This document shows positions 18,472-27,766 of a DNA stretch of 64,000 nt, piece after piece. Position 1 is the first letter of the stretch. Each line of letters begins with the position of its first letter. This DNA is from SYIM01 sp964581825. Its GTDB lineage: Bacteria > Pseudomonadota > Gammaproteobacteria > Burkholderiales > Burkholderiaceae_E. The translations under genes and the position numbers were made by a program. The stretch lies in assembly GCA_964581825.1 (NCBI GenBank), contig CAZORB010000002.1, positions 1 through 64,000 on the forward strand. Direction: 5' to 3'. The notes beneath the pieces were generated by a model, which had not been told where the DNA came from, ran no database searches, and saw nothing but the letters and a program-made list of their open reading frames with translations.

Positions 18472-18831
18472 ATGCGAACCACCCTGCAAATCAACTTCCG
18501 TGGAATGGCTGTCTCCCCGGCACTCGAGCAGCTGATCCGCGAAAAGGCCGAGAAGCTCGAGAAATTTCATCCAAACGTCACCGGTTGCCGAGTGGTGGTC
18601 GATAAGCCTCACCATCACAAGGTCCAGGGCAAGCATTTCATCGTCAGTGTCGACATGTCGGTACCAGGCGCCAACATCGTCGCCAATCACGCGCATCACG
18701 AAGACGTGAACGTTGCGCTTCGCGATGCCTTTCTGGCCGCGCGTCGGCAGCTTGAAGAGCATTCAAGAAAGCTGCGGGGTGATGTCAAGAGTCATTCACT
18801 ACCGCAGGCACTCGAGCTGGCTGCCGAATAA
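18472..18831 (+). CDS. hpf: ribosome hibernation-promoting factor, short form
   Basis: A 119-residue protein of the HPF/YfiA (S30AE) family, which binds the 30S subunit at the decoding region and silences ribosomes in stationary phase. The pattern LQINFRGMAVSPALEQLIREK, the conserved HPNVTGCRVVVDKP segment and the acidic/basic HEDVNVALRDAF helix fit the family. It is the short form without the long C-terminal dimerisation domain. AAAGGATG just before the ATG supplies the ribosome-binding site. The 188-bp upstream region contains a short stem (GACTGC/GCAGTC, about 18408-18430) but no sigma-54 site that I can support. In many relatives hpf follows rpoN; here it does not. Confidence 0.85.
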   Translation: MRTTLQINFRGMAVSPALEQLIREKAEKLEKFHPNVTGCRVVVDKPHHHKVQGKHFIVSVDMSVPGANIVANHAHHEDVNVALRDAFLAARRQLEEHSRKLRGDVKSHSLPQALELAAE

Positions 18832-18854
18832 CCGGCTGGGTCAGTGGCCAGTCT

Positions 18855-20186
18855 CTAGCCACGCCCGACTGAATCCGCGGACTCCGGGCCCGACCGCCCG
18901 GGTACCGCGCGAACCGCCCCCGGCGCCGCGCGCCAGATAGCGATTGCGGCCACCGCTGATATGGCAATGCCTAGCGCAAAGGCGGGCAGGTAGCTGCCGG
19001 TATGGTCGTGAATCAATCCGGTGATCCACGGACCGAGTGCCCCGCCGGTGATGGCCAGCAGGCTGAGCGTTCCGAAGATCGGGCCATAGTGCGGGCTTTC
19101 AAAAACATCGGCCGGAATCGCGCCGAACACTGAGGTGACGCCGTATCCGACCAGGCCCTGGACCAGCACCATCAAGAACAGCAGCGGAAAACTGGGCCAG
19201 CGCGTGAGCGCAAGCAACAGCAGGCAGCACACCATAAAGCCCGCGCAACCGATCGACCAGACGATCTCGCGACCGATTCGGTCCGACACCCAACCCAACG
19301 CGATCTGCCCCGGAATACCCGCCAGGCTCACAATACCCAACGCCCACGCTGCGGTATTCGGATCGAATCCGATCTCGAGTAAATAACGGGTTTGGTGAAC
19401 CTGCACGGCGTACCAGACAAACAGCGCGCTTGCGTAGCCCAGTGCAATCCACCAGAAGCGGGCCGTACGCATTGCGAGACGGAGCGTCCATTCCACCTGA
19501 GTCCAGACTGGGTCGACCTGGCGCCGCGCCCGCGATCGAGCGAGGCTCTCTGAGGCGGTCGGATCCCCGTCAGGCTGTAGCCCCAGGTCTGAGGGACGCC
19601 TTCGCACCAGCAGGTTAAGCGGTACCAGCACCACCAGAATCAGCAGTCCGAAGGCAAAGCAGGCATGACGCCAACCTTGCGCGGCGATCAGCTGCTGCAT
19701 CAGGGGCAGCAGGACGATTGAACCTGCGCCCGCGCCTGCGTACGCGATTGAGATGGCCAGGCCACGCTTGCGTTCAAACCAGGCCGACAGAAAGAGTCCG
19801 TGCCCTGTGTAGCCCAGGCAGACGCTGCCGAAACCCACCAGCAGGCCCAGGCTCAGATAGAAGGCCAACAGCGTGGCCGCCTGGCTTGCGAGCACCATGC
19901 CGAGCCCGCTGGCCAGCACGCCCGCCTGCAGCACTGGCACGGGGCCGAATCGTTCCATCGCCCGACCCAGCATGGGGCTCATGGCCGCCGAGACCAGAAA
20001 GCCGAACGAGAACGCGCCGGCGGTGTCGGCGCGGTCCCAGCCGAATTCATCGAGAATAGGCGGAAAGACGAGCGAAAACGCGGTGCGTGCATTAACCGCG
20101 AGGGCCATGGACACAAACGCGATGGCGATGATCAGCCAGCCGTAAAAAAACGGCAGGCTGCGAGCAAGTCGGGCGGCAAGATTCAT
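18855..20186 (-). CDS. MFS transporter (MCT/OFA-like)
   Basis: A 443-residue inner-membrane transporter with about 12 hydrophobic segments. The opening FFYGWLIIAIAFVSMALAVN and the FSLVFPPILDEFGW segment are typical of the monocarboxylate/oxalate-formate type MFS families. There is a long polar central loop after the sixth helix (about residues 190-230, rich in Arg, Asp and Ser). The ATG at 20186 is preferred over an upstream TTG at 20222, although neither has a strong Shine-Dalgarno sequence. It is divergent from pobA, separated by 95 bp, so an aromatic or monocarboxylic acid is a plausible substrate; that is inference from context only. Confidence 0.85.
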   Translation of the reverse strand: MNLAARLARSLPFFYGWLIIAIAFVSMALAVNARTAFSLVFPPILDEFGWDRADTAGAFSFGFLVSAAMSPMLGRAMERFGPVPVLQAGVLASGLGMVLASQAATLLAFYLSLGLLVGFGSVCLGYTGHGLFLSAWFERKRGLAISIAYAGAGAGSIVLLPLMQQLIAAQGWRHACFAFGLLILVVLVPLNLLVRRRPSDLGLQPDGDPTASESLARSRARRQVDPVWTQVEWTLRLAMRTARFWWIALGYASALFVWYAVQVHQTRYLLEIGFDPNTAAWALGIVSLAGIPGQIALGWVSDRIGREIVWSIGCAGFMVCCLLLLALTRWPSFPLLFLMVLVQGLVGYGVTSVFGAIPADVFESPHYGPIFGTLSLLAITGGALGPWITGLIHDHTGSYLPAFALGIAISAVAAIAIWRAAPGAVRAVPGRSGPESADSVGRG

Positions 20187-20281
20187 GGCTGGGGCGCGGT
20201 GGGCATCCAACACTACACGCAACGCGCCTGCCGGGCGAGCGGTGTTGCCGGCCAGTAAAATCCGGACGCGGAGAACAAATC

Positions 20282-21457
20282 ATGAAGACAAAAACACAGG
20301 TGGGTATTGTGGGCGCAGGGCCCTCGGGCCTTCTGCTCGCGCAGCTGCTACACAAGCACGGCATTGAAAGCGTTGTGCTCGAGCGTCAGAGCCGAGACTA
20401 TGTGCTGTCGCGTATTCGCGCCGGCGTGCTCGAGCGCGGCACGGTTGCGCTACTTGAGCAGGCGGGCGTTGGCGATCGCATGCGCCGGGAGGGGCTGGTC
20501 CACGACGGTGTGATGCTGCAGTTCGACTCGCGGCTCCATCGAGTCGATTTTCGCGAGCTGATCGACAGCAGCGTCATGGTGTACGGCCAGACCGAAGTCA
20601 CGCGTGACCTGATGAACGCGAGGGATGCTTCGGGTGGTTTAACGGTTTACGAAGCCCAGGACGTGACCCTGGTTGATTTCGGTTCCGACCGGCCCAGGTT
20701 GCGCTATGTCAAGGACGGGGAGTCGCATGAACTCGAGTGCGACTACATCGCCGGCTGCGACGGGTATCACGGCGTATGTCGTGCCAGCATCCCGGCGGAA
20801 AAAATCCAGCTGTTCGAGCGGGTATATCCGTTTGGTTGGCTCGGCATTCTGTCGCGTACGCGGCCTCTGGATGAAGAGCTCATTTACACCAGCCATGAGC
20901 GCGGCTTCGCGCTCGCAAGCATGCGGTCGCATTCGGTCAGCCGCTACTATGTTCAGTGCACGCTTGAGGACAAGGTGGAAGACTGGTCTGACGACCGTTT
21001 CTGGGAAGAGTTCCAGTTGCGCGTTGGCCCTGAGGTAGCCGCCCGGCTCGAGACCGGGCCGTCGATTGAAAAAAGTATCGCGCCGCTACGCAGTTTCGTC
21101 GCCGAACCGATGCGGTTCGGCAACCTGTTTTTGGTGGGGGATGCTGCGCACATCGTGCCGCCCACCGGGGCGAAGGGTTTGAATCTCGCAGCGAGCGACG
21201 TCGGTTATCTTTCCAGAGCGCTGATCGAGCGCTACCAGACCGGCGATGCGCAGGCGCTCGCCGCCTACTCGGATACCGCGCTCCGCCGGATCTGGGCTGC
21301 AGAACGCTTCTCGTGGTGGATGACCTCGCTGATGCACCGTTTTCCCGAGACCACCGGCTTCGATCGCCGGGTTCAGGTTGCTGAGTTCAACTACCTGTCC
21401 AGGTCGCGGGCAGCGTCCACCGCGCTGGCAGAAAACTACGTCGGCCTGCCACATTGA
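20282..21457 (+). CDS. pobA: 4-hydroxybenzoate 3-monooxygenase
   Basis: A 391-residue FAD monooxygenase converting 4-hydroxybenzoate to protocatechuate with NADPH and O2; the family length is about 394. The FAD-binding GIVGAGPSGLLLAQLLHKHG opens the protein, the DG motif is in GCDGYHGVCR, and the second FAD motif GDAAHIVPPTGAKGLNLA is intact. The DYVLSRIRAGVLERGTV segment is a PobA hallmark. The protocatechuate branch (pca genes) and the PobR regulator are not in this window. The stop overlaps the TTG start of the binding-protein gene, linking the two. Confidence 0.93.
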   Translation: MKTKTQVGIVGAGPSGLLLAQLLHKHGIESVVLERQSRDYVLSRIRAGVLERGTVALLEQAGVGDRMRREGLVHDGVMLQFDSRLHRVDFRELIDSSVMVYGQTEVTRDLMNARDASGGLTVYEAQDVTLVDFGSDRPRLRYVKDGESHELECDYIAGCDGYHGVCRASIPAEKIQLFERVYPFGWLGILSRTRPLDEELIYTSHERGFALASMRSHSVSRYYVQCTLEDKVEDWSDDRFWEEFQLRVGPEVAARLETGPSIEKSIAPLRSFVAEPMRFGNLFLVGDAAHIVPPTGAKGLNLAASDVGYLSRALIERYQTGDAQALAAYSDTALRRIWAAERFSWWMTSLMHRFPETTGFDRRVQVAEFNYLSRSRAASTALAENYVGLPH

Positions 21458-22692
21458 AACCCGCTAAGCATTCGAACCGTCACGTGTCGCGCCGCAACTG
21501 GCTGCTTGCGGCCGGAGGTGTCGCGCTCGCGTCGCACCCGATGCGCGCCGCGCGCGCCCAGAAGCGCTATGACCCCGGCGCGAGCGACACCGAAATCGCC
21601 ATCGGCAATATCGTGCCGTACTCGGGGCCCGCCTCGGCTTACGGCGTGATTGGTCGCGCGCTTGGCGCCTACTTCGCCAAGCTCAACGCGGAAGGCGGTA
21701 TTGGCGGGCGAAAAATCCGCTACGTCAGTGTTGACGACGGCTACAGCCCGCCGCGAACGGTTGAGCAGGCGCGCCGACTGGTTGAGCATGAAAAGGTGCT
21801 ATTCATTGCGCAGGTGCTGGGTACGGCGCCCAATGTTGCGATTCAGCGCTACCTGAATCAGCGTCGTGTGCCGCAACTGTTTGTGGCCACGGGCGCGACA
21901 CGCTGGGGCGATCCCGCACAGTACCCCTACACGATGGGCTGGCAGCCGAGCTATCAGTCTGAGGCCAAGGTCTACGCGCAGCATATTCTCGAGACACGGC
22001 CGGCGGCGCGCGTTGCCGTTCTGCTTCAAAACGATGACTACGGTCGTGACTACCTGAAGGGTTTGCAGGATGGCCTAGGCGAACGCGCTCAGAAGATGAT
22101 CGTGGCGCAGAGCACCTATGAGGTGTCCGATCCTACGATCGATAGCCAGCTGATTCGGCTGAAGGCATCGGGTGCCGACACATTTTTCAATATCACGACG
22201 CCGAAGTTTGCTGCGCAGGCTATCCGCAAGGCTGCGGAAATCGGCTGGCGTCCGCTGCATTATCTGAACAGCGTGTCGAATGCGGTGGCATCCGTGATGC
22301 TGCCTGCCGGGGCTGACGCTGGCGTAGGCATTGTCTCGTCGAACTACATCAAAGACCCCACCGATCCGCAATGGGTGGGTACTGCCGAACATGATGCATG
22401 GCTTGAATGGATGCGACGCTGGCACAGCGGCGGTGACGTACGTGACAGCTTTAACGTATATGCCTATTCGGTGGCCCAAACCATCGAACAGGTGCTGCGG
22501 CAGTGCGGCGACGACCTCACGCGGGATAACGTGATGCGCCAGGCGTCCAGTCTCGACTTTACGCTGCCCATGCTGCTGCCCGGCGTGCGGGTTCGAACCT
22601 CAGCCGATGATTTTTTTCCGATCGAATCGCTGCAGCTGATGCGATTTAGTGGTCGAAGCTGGGAACGCTTCGGAAAGATTTACGGCCTCTGA
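21454..22692 (+). CDS. LivJ-type ABC transporter substrate-binding protein
   Basis: A 412-residue periplasmic binding protein of the branched-chain amino acid/aromatic acid (type I) family. A twin-arginine-like signal (SRRNWLLAAGGVALAS) leads to the family core DTEIAIGNIVPYSGPASAYG and VEQARRLVEHEKVLFIAQVLGT. The start is a TTG (21454) overlapping the pobA stop in TTGA, so translation is probably coupled. Coupling with pobA suggests a ligand such as 4-hydroxybenzoate or a related aromatic acid, but no LivHMGF permease or ATPase genes are adjacent. It would need components encoded elsewhere. Confidence 0.88.
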   Translation: MKPAKHSNRHVSRRNWLLAAGGVALASHPMRAARAQKRYDPGASDTEIAIGNIVPYSGPASAYGVIGRALGAYFAKLNAEGGIGGRKIRYVSVDDGYSPPRTVEQARRLVEHEKVLFIAQVLGTAPNVAIQRYLNQRRVPQLFVATGATRWGDPAQYPYTMGWQPSYQSEAKVYAQHILETRPAARVAVLLQNDDYGRDYLKGLQDGLGERAQKMIVAQSTYEVSDPTIDSQLIRLKASGADTFFNITTPKFAAQAIRKAAEIGWRPLHYLNSVSNAVASVMLPAGADAGVGIVSSNYIKDPTDPQWVGTAEHDAWLEWMRRWHSGGDVRDSFNVYAYSVAQTIEQVLRQCGDDLTRDNVMRQASSLDFTLPMLLPGVRVRTSADDFFPIESLQLMRFSGRSWERFGKIYGL

Positions 22693-22699
22693 CGCTGGC

Positions 22700-23815
22700 T
22701 CAGGCTTCGCGCATCATCCGCCAGAGATCGAACTTCATTGTGATCACGGAGCCGACGATGATTGCGGCTGTCGTGATCAGCGCGCCGAGCGACAGCGTGG
22801 AGAGACCGGTCAGCCCCTGACCCACCGTGCAGCCGAGCGCAGTCACGCCGCCCACGCCCATGAAGACACCTCCCAGCAGGTGCCGGCGGAAGTCGGTGCC
22901 GTCGGGGAATACCTCCTCACGCCAACTGCGGGTGGCAAGCGCCCAGATGAGCGCTCCAGCCACCATGCCGAGCGCTGAGGCAATGCCAAAGGTGACGTGG
23001 CGTGACTTATCGCTCCAGAACATAAGCAGTTCCAGCGTGTAGGCAAATGGCGCCACCAGCGATAACGACTCTGGACGATTACCCTGCGTACCGATGTAGG
23101 CGGCCTCGAGCGTCTCGGGATGCTCTTCAACAAATCCGATGTGCCCGGTGACATACCAGCCGCCCACCACGATCAGGCCGATCAGCAGGCCGCCAGCCAT
23201 GGCAGAGGGTTCGTCGCGCCAGATGTCGCGGTTGGCAAGCGCCCCCAGCACCAGCGCGAGCCCGATCAACGGCGGCAGCCAGCGGTTGAGCAGAGCGGCA
23301 TCAGCGCCGATCCAGGTTGCAACCAGCGTCGGCAACTCCTGGCTCATACCTAGATCGATGACCACCTGGTCTACGGTAGCAGTGCGCCAGACCCCGAACA
23401 GCCCTTTCAATGTCATGTAGGCCGAGATGCCCACCACCAGAAACACCAGGACCGATTTCAGGTTGCCGCCCCCCAGGCGAATCAGCGTTTTGCTGGTGCA
23501 GCCTGACGCAAGCGTCATACCGGCGCCGAACAACAGGCCACCGACCAGGTGTGACAGCCAGGGCAGTCGATTACCCGAGTAAAGCGAGCGACTGGTACTG
23601 ACCAGGCCCGCGAGCTCGAGCGCCCAGACTCCAAGGATGGCAACGCCGATTGCGAGCAGCCACATCCGCATCCGCGTCCAGCTGCCAATGTTCAGAATGT
23701 CGGAGATGGCGCCCAGCGTGCAGAAATGCGTGCGGGCGCCCACCAGACCGAAAGCAGTACCCAGGCCGAAGCCGAGTGCGGCGATTGCGCCGACAGATAT
23801 GATCGGGGTATCCAT
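22700..23815 (-). CDS. YeeE/YedE family (TsuA-like) thiosulfate/sulfur transporter
   Basis: A 371-residue inner-membrane protein with around nine or ten hydrophobic helices in two related halves. The conserved cysteines thought to relay thiosulfate are all present: FCTLGAISD near residue 32, ASGCTSKTLIRLGGGNLKS near 105, and ALGCTVGQGLTGLSTL near the C-terminus. In E. coli, TsuA imports thiosulfate for cysteine synthesis. Here it is a single gene, convergent with the LivJ-type gene and divergent from the methionine synthase gene. A functional link either to sulfur assimilation (neighbouring MesD-like enzyme) or to the soxXYZA genes 20 kb away is possible and unproven. Confidence 0.88.
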   Translation of the reverse strand: MDTPIISVGAIAALGFGLGTAFGLVGARTHFCTLGAISDILNIGSWTRMRMWLLAIGVAILGVWALELAGLVSTSRSLYSGNRLPWLSHLVGGLLFGAGMTLASGCTSKTLIRLGGGNLKSVLVFLVVGISAYMTLKGLFGVWRTATVDQVVIDLGMSQELPTLVATWIGADAALLNRWLPPLIGLALVLGALANRDIWRDEPSAMAGGLLIGLIVVGGWYVTGHIGFVEEHPETLEAAYIGTQGNRPESLSLVAPFAYTLELLMFWSDKSRHVTFGIASALGMVAGALIWALATRSWREEVFPDGTDFRRHLLGGVFMGVGGVTALGCTVGQGLTGLSTLSLGALITTAAIIVGSVITMKFDLWRMMREA

Positions 23816-23923
23816 AAGGGGATTGGTCTTCTGCGATAAGGCGAGCGGAGGGCATCTTACCGGGTGTAGGCCTGCTGCCGCTCACCTGACCCCTCTCGCC
23901 TCAGACGAACGGAGCTTCGAACC

Positions 23924-24943
23924 ATGTTCGAAACAAGCATTGCAGGGAGCCTGCCCAAGCCGGGGTGGCTCGCCGAAACGGGAAAACTGTGGCCGCGCTG
24001 GCTCGCCGATGGCGAGGCGCTTGACCGCGCGAAAGCCGACGCCACGCTGCTGTGGCTCAAGCTTCAGGAGGACGCCGGTGTGGATGTGATTGGCGACGGC
24101 GAGCAGTCACGTCAGCACTTCGTACATGGCTTTCTCGAGGCGGTCGAAGGCATCGACTTCGACAACAAGGTGAAAATGGGCATCCGCAACAATCGCTACG
24201 ACGCGATGGTGCCGCAGGTGGTCGGGCCGCTGAAGCTTCGCGGTCGTGTGCACCAGGCCGAGGCAAGGCTGCTGCGTGCGCACACCGCGCGTCGCATCAA
24301 GTTCACGCTGCCCGGGCCCATGACTATTGTCGATACGATTGCCGATCGGTTCTATGGCGACCGCATCCAGATGGCCATGGCATTTGCTGATCTGCTCAAT
24401 CAGGAAGCGCGCGCGCTTGAGGCGGAAGGCGTTGACATCATCCAGTTCGATGAGCCCGCCTTCAACGTGTACATGGATGAGGTGCGCGATTGGGGCATCG
24501 AGGCGCTGCACCGGGCGATCGACGGTCTGCAGTGCACGACCGCGGTCCACATCTGCTATGGCTATGGCATACAGGCCAATATCGACTGGAAGCAGTCTTT
24601 GGGTGGCGAGTGGCGACAATACGAGGTGGTGTTCCCAGCGCTTGCGCAAAGCCGGATCGACCAGGTGTCGCTCGAATGCATCGGCTCGCGGGTCCCGATC
24701 GAACTGCTTCGGCTGCTCGAGGGCAAGGATGTGCTGCTCGGCGTGATTGACGTGGCAACCGATACCGTGGAAACACCCGCCCAGGTGGCTGACACGATCG
24801 CCCGTGCGCTGACCCATGTGCCAGCGCATAAGCTGTTCGCCTGCACCAATTGCGGCATGGCGCCAATGAGTCGAGACGTGGCCCTCGCCAAGCTTCAAGC
24901 GCTCGTGCAGGGGGCGAAGCTTGCCCGTGACCGACATGGCTGA
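23924..24943 (+). CDS. short cobalamin-independent methionine synthase, MesD-like
   Basis: A 339-residue protein corresponding to only the catalytic (C-terminal) barrel of MetE. Zinc ligands can be read as His and Cys in AVHICYGYG, Glu in SLECIGSR and Cys in CTNCGMAP. The pattern AGSLPKPGWLA, GDGEQSRQHF and IIQFDEPAFNVYMDEV matches my memory of the MesD class of core methionine synthases, which do not use methyl-folate. MesD is reported to need O2 and a DUF1852 partner (MesX); no such gene is adjacent here. The methyl donor is therefore open. The ATG at 23924 follows a weak GAACGGAG. The gene overlaps the SDR gene at its 3' end. Confidence 0.75.
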   Translation: MFETSIAGSLPKPGWLAETGKLWPRWLADGEALDRAKADATLLWLKLQEDAGVDVIGDGEQSRQHFVHGFLEAVEGIDFDNKVKMGIRNNRYDAMVPQVVGPLKLRGRVHQAEARLLRAHTARRIKFTLPGPMTIVDTIADRFYGDRIQMAMAFADLLNQEARALEAEGVDIIQFDEPAFNVYMDEVRDWGIEALHRAIDGLQCTTAVHICYGYGIQANIDWKQSLGGEWRQYEVVFPALAQSRIDQVSLECIGSRVPIELLRLLEGKDVLLGVIDVATDTVETPAQVADTIARALTHVPAHKLFACTNCGMAPMSRDVALAKLQALVQGAKLARDRHG

Positions 24944-25697
24944 GCCGAAGGCCGATCGCGGTGTCATGATGATCACCGGGGGCAGCCGCGGCATAGGCGC
25001 CGCCACAGCCCGGCTCGCCGCGTCGTATGGCTGGACCTGTGTGGTGGTGTACCGCGATCGCGAGGTCGATGCCCGAAATGTGGTGGCATCTATTGAGGCG
25101 GAAGGGGGGCGGGCGCTCGCGCTGCGTGCCGACATGGCCGATGAGCAGGCCATCGTCGAGGCGTTCAGGCAGGCCGATAAGCTGGGGCCGCTCACGGCAC
25201 TGGTCAACAACGCGGGCATCACTGGCGGCGTTAGCCGGATCGACGCGCTGGATGGGTCAATGCTCGAGTTGCTCCTGGCTATCAATGTCCGAGCGCCGCT
25301 GTTGTGTGCGCGTGAGGCGGTCCTCCGAATGTCCACACGTCGAGGGGGGTCGGGTGGCGCCATCGTTAATCTCAGCTCAGGGGCTGCACAGCTGGGCTCG
25401 GCGGGAGTCTGGGTGCACTATGCGGCGACCAAAGGCGCGATCGACTCCATGACGATCGGGATGGCGCGCGAGCTTGGCGCCGAGGGCATTCGCGTTAACG
25501 CGGTCCGACCTGGCCCGATCGATACTGAGATTCATCTGGAGCGTCCGCCGGGTCAGCTCGATCAGATGGCCCGTGCGGCGCCGCTCGGACGGCTGGGCTC
25601 GCCCGAGGAAATCGCGCGCGCGATCGTCTGGCTGGCCGATGGCAGTCAGGCCTCGTATGTCACGGGTGCGCTGGTGGACGCGCGGGGCGGGCTCTAA
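24936..25697 (+). CDS. SDR family oxidoreductase
   Basis: A classical short-chain dehydrogenase of about 253 residues. The cofactor motif GGSRGIG, the NNAG motif, the catalytic Ser in NLSSGAAQ, and Tyr/Lys in YAATKGA are all present, with the usual PGPIDTEI loop after the active site. It probably reduces or oxidises a carbonyl/hydroxyl with NAD(P). The ATG at 24936 lies inside the end of the methionine synthase gene (8-base overlap); TTG (24921) and GTG (24927) are in-frame alternatives. The overlap suggests co-expression, but I cannot name a shared pathway. Confidence 0.88.
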   Translation: MAEPKADRGVMMITGGSRGIGAATARLAASYGWTCVVVYRDREVDARNVVASIEAEGGRALALRADMADEQAIVEAFRQADKLGPLTALVNNAGITGGVSRIDALDGSMLELLLAINVRAPLLCAREAVLRMSTRRGGSGGAIVNLSSGAAQLGSAGVWVHYAATKGAIDSMTIGMARELGAEGIRVNAVRPGPIDTEIHLERPPGQLDQMARAAPLGRLGSPEEIARAIVWLADGSQASYVTGALVDARGGL

Positions 25698-25716
25698 GCG
25701 CGAGCCACGGTCTGCC

Positions 25717-26976
25717 TCAGCGCTTGCGCGTGCTGTCGTCGGCGGGCGCTTCAAACAACGGCAGCTGTCGGATCGCCTCGGGTGCAGCGTTCATGGGGCG
25801 CGGTTCGGCTGCGATCAGCGCGCCGCCTGCACGGAGTAATCGCGCCTGCTCGCCAGGCTCTGTATGCATATCGGCGCGCACCAGCGTTCCCACTCGAACG
25901 CCCAGCAGCCGCAGCCGTCGCTCCAGCGGTACGCGTTTCAGGCAGCGCCCTGCCGCCGCCCGAATGGTGGCCGCTTCGGCGGTGGGCTCTGGCAGGGTCT
26001 GGTCGCGGGTGACGGTATTAAAGTCGTCATAGCGCAGCTTGATGCCAATCGTTCGACCCAGATAGCCTTTTCGACGAAGGTCGTCGGCCACCCGCTCACA
26101 TAGCGCGGTGAAGATCGCAGACAGCTGGTCGCGATCGCGTTTGGGATGGAGATCGTGTTCGAACGTGGTCTCGCGGCTGATCGATCGCGGCTCGCTATAC
26201 GTGACCACGGGCCGGTCGTCCCGTCCGTGGGCGGCCTCATGCAGCCAGGCGCCATAGCTTGGGCCAAACTGCTCGCGCAGCATGTCGGCGTCAGCCGCTG
26301 CGAGTTCGCCGATGGTGCGGATGCCAAGCGCTTCGAGCCGCGCCGATGCTTTGGGTCCGATGCCGTTGATTCGTCGTGCGGGCAGTGGCCAGATTCGCGT
26401 GGCGATCTCATCGAACTCGATAACGGTCAGTCCGTCGGGCTTGTCGAGCTCCGAGGCGATCTTTGAAAGCAGCTTGTTGGGCGTGATGCCGATCGAACAG
26501 CTGAGACCGCACTGCTCACGCACCCGCTCCTTCAGGAGCGCACCGATTTGTCGGCCGCCATCGTCGTGCACGCCCGGGCAATCGGTAAGGTCGATATAGA
26601 TTTCGTCGATGCCACGGTCTTCGATGACTGGCGCAATCTCGGCCACCGCCGCCTTAAACAGCCGTGACATACGGCGGTACTCATCGAAATCGGCGGGCAG
26701 CAGCAGCGCATCCGGACATAGTGCGGCCGCCTTCATCAGACCCATGCCCGAGTGCACGCCGAACGCGCGTGCCTCGTAGGTGGCGGTGGTGATGACGCCG
26801 CGGCCAGCGTAATCGCGCAACCGGGGCGGCGAATCAGCGATCGAATGACGCCTTCCACCGATGACGACCGGGAGCCCGCGCAGATGCGGATAGCGCAGCA
26901 GCTCAACCGACGCGTAAAACGCGTCCATATCGAGATGCGCAATACGACGCGTGCGAGAGAGGGCAGTGGCTTCCAA
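25717..26976 (-). CDS. dinB: DNA polymerase IV (Y family)
   Basis: A 419-residue translesion polymerase. Catalytic carboxylates are in HLDMDAFYASVE (near residue 16) and in GIDEIYIDLTD, where the family usually has SIDE. The fingers/palm stretch and the helix-hairpin-helix thumb (NGIGPKASARLEALGIRTIGELA) follow, then the little-finger domain to about residue 355. The tail QLPLFE near the C-terminus resembles a beta-clamp-binding motif. The only start that retains the conserved N-terminus is the TTG at 26976. No LexA box was recognised in the 94-bp divergent region shared with the histidine phosphatase gene. Confidence 0.92.
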   Translation of the reverse strand: MEATALSRTRRIAHLDMDAFYASVELLRYPHLRGLPVVIGGRRHSIADSPPRLRDYAGRGVITTATYEARAFGVHSGMGLMKAAALCPDALLLPADFDEYRRMSRLFKAAVAEIAPVIEDRGIDEIYIDLTDCPGVHDDGGRQIGALLKERVREQCGLSCSIGITPNKLLSKIASELDKPDGLTVIEFDEIATRIWPLPARRINGIGPKASARLEALGIRTIGELAAADADMLREQFGPSYGAWLHEAAHGRDDRPVVTYSEPRSISRETTFEHDLHPKRDRDQLSAIFTALCERVADDLRRKGYLGRTIGIKLRYDDFNTVTRDQTLPEPTAEAATIRAAAGRCLKRVPLERRLRLLGVRVGTLVRADMHTEPGEQARLLRAGGALIAAEPRPMNAAPEAIRQLPLFEAPADDSTRKR

Positions 26977-27070
26977 GGCGAGCTCTGTCGGGCGGCATGG
27001 ATGAAGCGACCCGCTGGGATCACCTTATCATGACGGCTTTTGATGCCGGCAGGCAGGGCAGGGTCAAGCG

Positions 27071-27748
27071 ATGGCAATGGTATTGCTGGTGCGGCACGGA
27101 CAGGCGGCGTTTGGCTCCGATCACTACGATCGCCTGTCCGATCGCGGACGGCAGCAGGCGCGCTGGCTGGGGGAACACCTGGCCGCGTTAGGCGTTCTGC
27201 CCGTCCGGGCGGTGGCCGGGTCGCTTGCGCGTCAGCGCGACACCGCGGCCGAGCTGCTCGCCGCCATGGGGCTCACCGACCGCGTTGCGCTGAGCGAAGA
27301 TCCCGGGCTCGATGAGTATGACGGTGAGTCGCTGTATCGCGCGCATACGGGTGGAGCGGATCAGCTCGCGCATCAGCGGCGTGACTTCCGCGATTACTGG
27401 CGTACCTTTCGCGAGGCCATGCAGCGCTGGTCCGAGGATGATCTGTCCGATGTGCCTGAGAGCTGGGCATCGTTTGGCGCGCGGGTGCGGCGCGCAGTCG
27501 ATACGGCCAGCGCCGGGGCGGGCCGCGAGGACACGATTCTGATGGTGAGTTCCGGCGGTGCGATCGGCCGACTGATTGCAGACCTGATGGAAGCGCCCGC
27601 GTCGGCCGCCATTGAGCTGAACCTGCAGTTCCGGAACACCGGCCTGTGCGAACTGATCGTCGGCCGAGGCACACTTCGGCTGCTGAGCTATAACTCAATT
27701 CCGCACCTTGACCAGCCGGCACGCCGGCATGCGATCACTTTTGCCTGA
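27071..27748 (+). CDS. histidine phosphatase family protein (phosphoglycerate mutase-like)
   Basis: A 225-residue branch-2-like histidine phosphatase. The phospho-accepting histidine is in LVRHGQA (residues 6-12) with the supporting Arg, and LSDRGRQQARWLGEHL follows as in the family. The acidic general acid is probably in DPGLDEYDGE, and a later SSGGAIG replaces the more common SHGG, which may affect the second catalytic His. The true substrate is unknown. It is followed 18 bp later by a MaoC gene and then an Old Yellow Enzyme gene, suggesting an operon. Confidence 0.8.
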   Translation: MAMVLLVRHGQAAFGSDHYDRLSDRGRQQARWLGEHLAALGVLPVRAVAGSLARQRDTAAELLAAMGLTDRVALSEDPGLDEYDGESLYRAHTGGADQLAHQRRDFRDYWRTFREAMQRWSEDDLSDVPESWASFGARVRRAVDTASAGAGREDTILMVSSGGAIGRLIADLMEAPASAAIELNLQFRNTGLCELIVGRGTLRLLSYNSIPHLDQPARRHAITFA

Positions 27749-27766
27749 TCTGTCTGGAGGCTTCCG

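Noticed and set aside
24107..25363. 418-codon open frame on the minus strand
   Set aside because: Antisense to the methionine synthase and SDR genes, both of which have full catalytic motifs.
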